46,024 nucleotides of DNA, from NCBI GenBank assembly GCA_019218445.1, contig JAHUUM010000017.1, forward strand, positions 1 through 46,024, in the 5' to 3' direction. Below, in pieces: positions 42,540-46,024 of this stretch. Within the stretch, counting starts at the first letter, position 1. Each line of letters begins with the position of its first letter. Made by a program: the position numbers and the translations under genes. The stretch comes from Weeksellaceae bacterium TAE3-ERU29 (lineage in GTDB: Bacteria; Bacteroidota; Bacteroidia; Flavobacteriales; Weeksellaceae). Below the pieces are notes generated by a model. It was not told the DNA's origin and made no database searches. It saw nothing but the letters and a program-made list of their open reading frames with translations.

Positions 42540-43217
42540 TTATAAAAATGGATTAGGCTCATTCTCTAAATGAGAAATTAAAGACTCAAAACCTTCTTTA
42601 AATGCAGGGTTATATCTATCCGGTTTCTCTATAGCATATTTTTCAATCCTTATTTTTGTATTTTCTTTATACTCTTCATACCTCTTTGTTTGGTTTCCCC
42701 ATTTTAGAATGGCTAACTTTTTAAATAGATTTACAGGAAAATCACTTCTAATCGCAACGGGTGCTTCTAATTGTCTATCAAAAGGAACACTACCTACATA
42801 TTCTGCTAAAAAACGAATATCTAACAGTTTTGGAAAAACCTCTTTTTCATGGTATTCTAAACATTTTACAAACTCTGTTATATATTCATCTAACTCTAAT
42901 TCTGTTTTTATTTCTCTAAAATTGAAGTTATATAAATGATAGAAATTTTTGCTTGAAAAAACTATATTCTCCCCATATAAATGATTTAACTCATTGTGCA
43001 ATAGTGTAGTGAAGTTCTTCTCTAAAGAACGAAAACAAACTCTAAACCCTTTACAAGATAAATGATTATCGTATTGTACCCTAAAACTAAATTCGACTCT
43101 TATATCTTCATTTTCTCTTATAAACACAACATAATCATTATCTACTAATTTTGAAGTGTATTCTTTTGATATTTTTTCTGATATCTGTTTTGATAATTTT
43201 TTTCTTTCTATATCCAT
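42540..43217 (-). CDS. immunity-like paralogue in 762-bp repeats, copy 1
   Basis: A 225-aa first copy. Its middle (NHLSCKGFRVCFRSLEKNFT) is divergent and two residues longer at PVAIRSDFPVN where the others have PVGGKFPVN. The ATG shares one base with the mazG stop (TAATG), in the place where the other copies are preceded by the orphan tail. It is therefore read with mazG. Confidence 0.6.
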   Translation of the reverse strand: MDIERKKLSKQISEKISKEYTSKLVDNDYVVFIRENEDIRVEFSFRVQYDNHLSCKGFRVCFRSLEKNFTTLLHNELNHLYGENIVFSSKNFYHLYNFNFREIKTELELDEYITEFVKCLEYHEKEVFPKLLDIRFLAEYVGSVPFDRQLEAPVAIRSDFPVNLFKKLAILKWGNQTKRYEEYKENTKIRIEKYAIEKPDRYNPAFKEGFESLISHLENEPNPFL

Positions 43218-43987
43218 TACTCCAACTCATATTTAGCTTGTTCCCAAAGTTTGTCTTGTTCGGTTAAGTTTAAATCGGATAGTTTTAGATTCTTCTCTTG
43301 GGCGATTTCTTCCATTCGTTCAAATCTGTTTTTAAACTTTTTATTGGTTCGTTCCAAAGCGTTTTCAGGGTTTATTCCGATGCTTCTTGCATAATTAATC
43401 AATGAGAAAAAAACATCTCCTAATTCTTTTTCTTTTCTGTCTAAATCTGTTTCAGCTTTAAACTCATTTATCTCTTCCTCTACTTTTGCAAAAGCATCTT
43501 CCGAGTTTTCAAAATCAAAACCAACTCCTTTTACTTTTTCTTGCATTCGGTAGGCTTTTACCATTGCGGGTAATCCTTTCGGAACCCCTGCCAAAACCGA
43601 TTTATTGCCTTCTTTCAGTTTTAATTTTTCCCAATTTCGTTTTACGTCTTCCTCGCTTTCCACTTTTGTATCTCCGTAAATGTGCGGGTGGCGGAAAATA
43701 AGTTTCTCACATTCGGCATTAATGGCGTCGGCAATATCAAAAGCTCCTTTTTCCTCGCCTATTTTGCTGTAAAAAATTAAATGGAGCATTACATCTCCTA
43801 TTTCTTTTTTAAGCTCCTGTAAATTATTATCTATAATGGCATCTCCCAATTCGTAAACTTCTTCTATGGTTAAATGCCTTAATGATTCTAAAGTTTGTTT
43901 TTTATCCCAAGGACATTTTTCTCGCAAATCGTCCATAATGTCTAACAATCTGCCAAATGCTTTTAGTTTTTCTTCTTTATTGTTCAT
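43217..43987 (-). CDS. mazG: nucleoside triphosphate pyrophosphohydrolase MazG
   Basis: A 256-aa enzyme that hydrolyses NTPs to NMPs, cleaning nucleotide pools. Two MazG domains: the first has KCPWDKKQTLESLRHLTIEE and EEVYE (42-46) with KKEIGDVMLHLIFYSKIGEE; the second has VEEEINEFKAE and KEKELGDVFFSLINYARSIG. Acidic EExxE/ExxD sites are intact. It lies 6 bp after a lipoprotein gene and runs into the immunity-like copy 1 at its stop. A damaged second copy is at 44664-45358. Confidence 0.93.
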   Translation of the reverse strand: MNNKEEKLKAFGRLLDIMDDLREKCPWDKKQTLESLRHLTIEEVYELGDAIIDNNLQELKKEIGDVMLHLIFYSKIGEEKGAFDIADAINAECEKLIFRHPHIYGDTKVESEEDVKRNWEKLKLKEGNKSVLAGVPKGLPAMVKAYRMQEKVKGVGFDFENSEDAFAKVEEEINEFKAETDLDRKEKELGDVFFSLINYARSIGINPENALERTNKKFKNRFERMEEIAQEKNLKLSDLNLTEQDKLWEQAKYELE

Positions 43988-43993
43988 GGTTGA

Positions 43994-44494
43994 TTATTTT
44001 AAATATTTTTGAGCTTTGTTATACTTATTCCAAAGTTTTTTATTGATGCTTTTAATCAAATTATCATATCTCCCTTGTCCGTTTACAAAAGCTTTTTCTA
44101 AAATATTATTCTCATTATCAATGATTTTAATTTCTGTGATTTTCTTTAACCTATCATTACTGTCTTCAATTTCGCTTTCCGTAATTTGGGCTATGTAATT
44201 GTACTTGGGCTTTGTTTCAGTACTAAAACCAACAGATGAAAAAGTATAATTATTGGTGAAAGCATTCATGATTTTTTTAACTTTTTCATTTGTCTTTTCA
44301 GCCAACTTCTTTGCTTTTTCCGATTGTCCGTATTTTTTATAAGTTTCTTGCTCTACCTGAGTATTTGGTAGAGAAACAAGCAAACCATTTTCTTTTAATA
44401 AAACAACGGAATCAAAGCTCTTAAGCTGCGAAAGTGTAGGCGAACAAGCCTGAAACAACATCGTGATAAATAATAAAATAATTGTATTTTTCAT
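43994..44494 (-). CDS. hypothetical lipoprotein
   Basis: A 166-aa protein with lipobox LFQAC (Cys17). Lysine-rich helix YGQSEKAKKLAEKTNEKVKK and a beta part YNYIAQITESEIEDSNDRLK follow. No family recognised. It precedes mazG by 6 bp; the corresponding place before the mazG pseudogene holds a different gene (45409). Confidence 0.6.
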   Translation of the reverse strand: MKNTIILLFITMLFQACSPTLSQLKSFDSVVLLKENGLLVSLPNTQVEQETYKKYGQSEKAKKLAEKTNEKVKKIMNAFTNNYTFSSVGFSTETKPKYNYIAQITESEIEDSNDRLKKITEIKIIDNENNILEKAFVNGQGRYDNLIKSINKKLWNKYNKAQKYLK

Positions 44495-44500
44495 TTTCTA

Positions 44501-44630
44501 AAAGTAATAAAAAAGTCCGAATTAATTTTAATTCGGACTTGCTTTTTCTTAGTTTCATTCTGAACTTATTCAGAATCTCATGAGAATTTTAATTAAGTAA
44601 TGCGATGCTGAAATAAATTTAGCATGAAAA
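44501..44630. repeat. duplicated terminator-palindrome module, copy 1
   Basis: About 115 bp that recur at 45909-46024: a terminator hairpin, then a palindrome TTCATTCTGAACTTATTCAG, then a second with arms GATGCTGAA and TTTAGCAT. It marks the left end of the duplicated mazG segment. Confidence 0.7.
44513..44540 (-). terminator. terminator after the mazG pseudogene
   Basis: Perfect 13-bp arms AAGTCCGAATTAA and TTAATTCGGACTT with a 2-nt loop, followed on the minus strand by TTTTTATTAC. Confidence 0.8.
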
Positions 44631-44663
44631 TTTTAATCAAATTTATTCTTCTTCTGTTGATTT

Positions 44664-45358
44664 TTCTCTTGGGCGATTTCTTCCATTCGTTCAAATCTGT
44701 TTTTAAACTTTTTATTGGTTCGCTCCAAAGCATTTTCAGGGTTTATCCCGATGCTTCTGGCATAATTAATCAATGAGAAAAAAAACATCTCCTAATTCTT
44801 TTTCTTTTCTGTCTAAATCTGTTTCTGCTTTAAACTCGTTTATCTCCTCCTCTACTTTTGCAAAAGCGTCTTCTGAGTTTTCAAAATCAAAACCAACTCC
44901 TTTTACTTTTTCTTGCATTCGGTAGGCTTTTACCATTGCGGGTAATCCTTTTGGAACTCCCTCCAAAACCGATTTATTGCCTTCTTTCAGTTTTAATTTT
45001 TCCCAATTTCGTTTTACGTCTTCCTCGTTTTCCACTTTTGTATCTCCATAAATGTGAGGATGACGGAAAATAAGTTTCTCACATTCGGCATTAATGGCAT
45101 CGGCAATATCAAAAGCTCCTTTTTCCTCGCCTATTTTGCTATAAAAAATTAAATGGAGCATTACATCTCCTATTTCTTTTTTAAGCTCCTGTAAATTATT
45201 ATCTATGATAGCATCTCCCAATTCGTAAACTTCTTCTATGGTTAAATGCCTTAATGATTCTAAAGTTTGTTTTTTATCCCAAGGACATTTTTCTCGCAAA
45301 TCGTCCATAATGTCTAACATCTGCCAAATGCTTTTAGTTTTTCTTCTTTATTGTTCAT
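44664..45358 (-). pseudogene. mazG: duplicated mazG, frameshifted and truncated
   Basis: A near-identical copy of 43293-43987. One base is missing near 45320 (AACATCTG against AACAATCTG in the intact gene), which breaks the frame after codon 14. One A is added in the run near 44780, which breaks it again within VFFSLINYA. The last 25 codons or so are replaced. The remaining open stretch (44766-45320) has no normal start. The intact gene alone should supply the enzyme. Confidence 0.85.
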
Positions 45359-45408
45359 GGTTGATTATTTTAGTTTAATTTTTTTTAACCTTATTATCAA
45401 GATATTAA

Positions 45409-45846
45409 TTAAATTTGTTTTTTGATATTTTTATAAGTTAAATAAGATATAATACTAAAAAGTATAATCAATATTGAAAAGGATAAATAATCTTCTATCC
45501 CATATTTATTTTGTACGTTTTTACCATTGATTTCTAAAATCCTAACATATTTATCTGATTTTCTAATACATCTGACTATATCCCCTCTTTTTATATTTAC
45601 TGATGTTTTTATTTTACTCTTATAACACTCTTTATCAGCCTTTATGGCGCATACAAAATAACTATAATTAGAAGCTCCTGCACTAGGATTATCTGTATAT
45701 TCTGTAATTACTTCATAAACTTCTCCATTAATATATGAATTATAATATCTTATATTTCCTAAAGTTACTAAACTAGTATAAAATATTAATATGAGTACAG
45801 AAATCCAGAAGAATACATAATATAAGTTATTCAATATTGATTTCAC
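45409..45846 (-). CDS. two-helix membrane protein (DUF3592-like?)
   Basis: A 145-aa protein with a helix near the N-terminus (YVFFWISVLILIFYTSLVTL) and one near the C-terminus (YLSFSILIILFSIISYLTY). Between them is a small beta domain with EVYEVITEYTDN, YFVCAIKADKECYKSKIKTS and IKRGDIVRCI. The layout of two helices around a strand-rich domain with a GD.V motif recalls DUF3592, but the match is loose. Confidence 0.5.
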   Translation of the reverse strand: MKSILNNLYYVFFWISVLILIFYTSLVTLGNIRYYNSYINGEVYEVITEYTDNPSAGASNYSYFVCAIKADKECYKSKIKTSVNIKRGDIVRCIRKSDKYVRILEINGKNVQNKYGIEDYLSFSILIILFSIISYLTYKNIKKQI

Positions 45847-45908
45847 TTTTTCTAAATTAAAAATTAAATCCTTTGTAAGTTGTTATAATTCGAGCCATGT
45901 AATAAGTA

Positions 45909-46024
45909 AAAGTAATAAAAAAGCCCGAATTTAAAATTAATTCGGACTTGCTTTTTCTTAGTTTCATTCTGAACTTATTCAGAATCTCATGAGAATTTTA
46001 ATTAGGTATGCGATGCTGAAATAA
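45909..46024. repeat. duplicated terminator-palindrome module, copy 2
   Basis: Second copy of 44501-44615, running off the end of the window. Its terminator (45921-45949, arms AAGCCCGAATT and AATTCGGACTT, one mismatch) serves a minus-strand gene beyond the right edge. Confidence 0.7.

Noticed and set aside
40955-43217. CRISPR-like or satellite array
   Set aside because: The repeats are 762-bp gene-sized units with long open frames, not short direct repeats with spacers.

Overview
The window looks like a chromosomal segment of a low-GC Bacteroidota bacterium, most likely a member of Flavobacteriia. This rests on several signs. Promoters are of the TTTG / TAnnTTTG type, clearest before rpmH. 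Core proteins have flavobacterial forms: LspA with a long periplasmic insertion, a RecQ of about 730 aa, and a SIS-CBS KdsD beside TatC. There are SusC/HmuR-like TonB receptors, and dispersed palindromes of the form GCGACYCTGAAA...TTCAGRGTGAC. The genus cannot be fixed from this window. Class III ribonucleotide reductase (nrdDG) and oxygen-independent hemN imply some anaerobic or microaerobic capacity. No rRNA, tRNA, CRISPR array or intact insertion sequence was seen.

Layout. 1-400: two tandem copies of a palindromic repeat plus other short palindromes. 409-3740: a decayed heme-uptake locus (hmuR-like receptor, hmuY fragment, divergent AraC/PchR-type regulator, lipoprotein remnant) with frameshifts and a deletion that removed both divergent promoters. 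3886-16880: housekeeping and transport genes: a CD225-like protein, nupC, a bifunctional nuclease, etfAB, a parDE toxin-antitoxin pair with an operator-like palindrome, tatC-kdsD, recQ, a TSUP transporter, a ClC channel, an alpha/beta hydrolase and a Yip1-like protein. 16877-20908: DUF2089 regulator, nrdDG, SdpI-like protein. 20964-22897: asnB with a leader region that has every part of a ribosome-mediated attenuator. This includes an 18-residue leader peptide with eight Asn codons and mutually exclusive terminator and antiterminator pairings. 22952-30199: small membrane protein, rpmH (L34), DUF1080 lipoprotein, AEC transporter, HAD and CYTH proteins, sufB and sufA without the rest of suf, lspA-trpS.

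30269-36227 is an accessory block on the minus strand, inserted between lspA and rsmG. It holds about ten small immunity-like genes of several families (HEAT-like quadruplet, DUF4926-like, membrane protein, two TriTu-like paralogues, Imm11/DUF1629-like). Between them lie short orphan reading frames that resemble C-terminal scraps of secreted toxins. I read this as a poly-immunity locus of a polymorphic-toxin system; no full-length toxin gene is in the window. Core genes resume with rsmG, adk, hpt, hemN and kdsA (36302-40386).

40465-46024 is a second accessory block of the same style. Three immunity-like paralogues sit in exact 762-bp direct repeats, each unit carrying the same orphan tail, and the first is joined to the stop codon of mazG. 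To the right, mazG itself is duplicated as a pseudogene with two compensating one-base indels, followed by a duplicated terminator and palindrome module.

The two observations most worth follow-up are the Asn-codon attenuator before asnB and the repeated orphan tail plus immunity gene architecture of the two accessory blocks.
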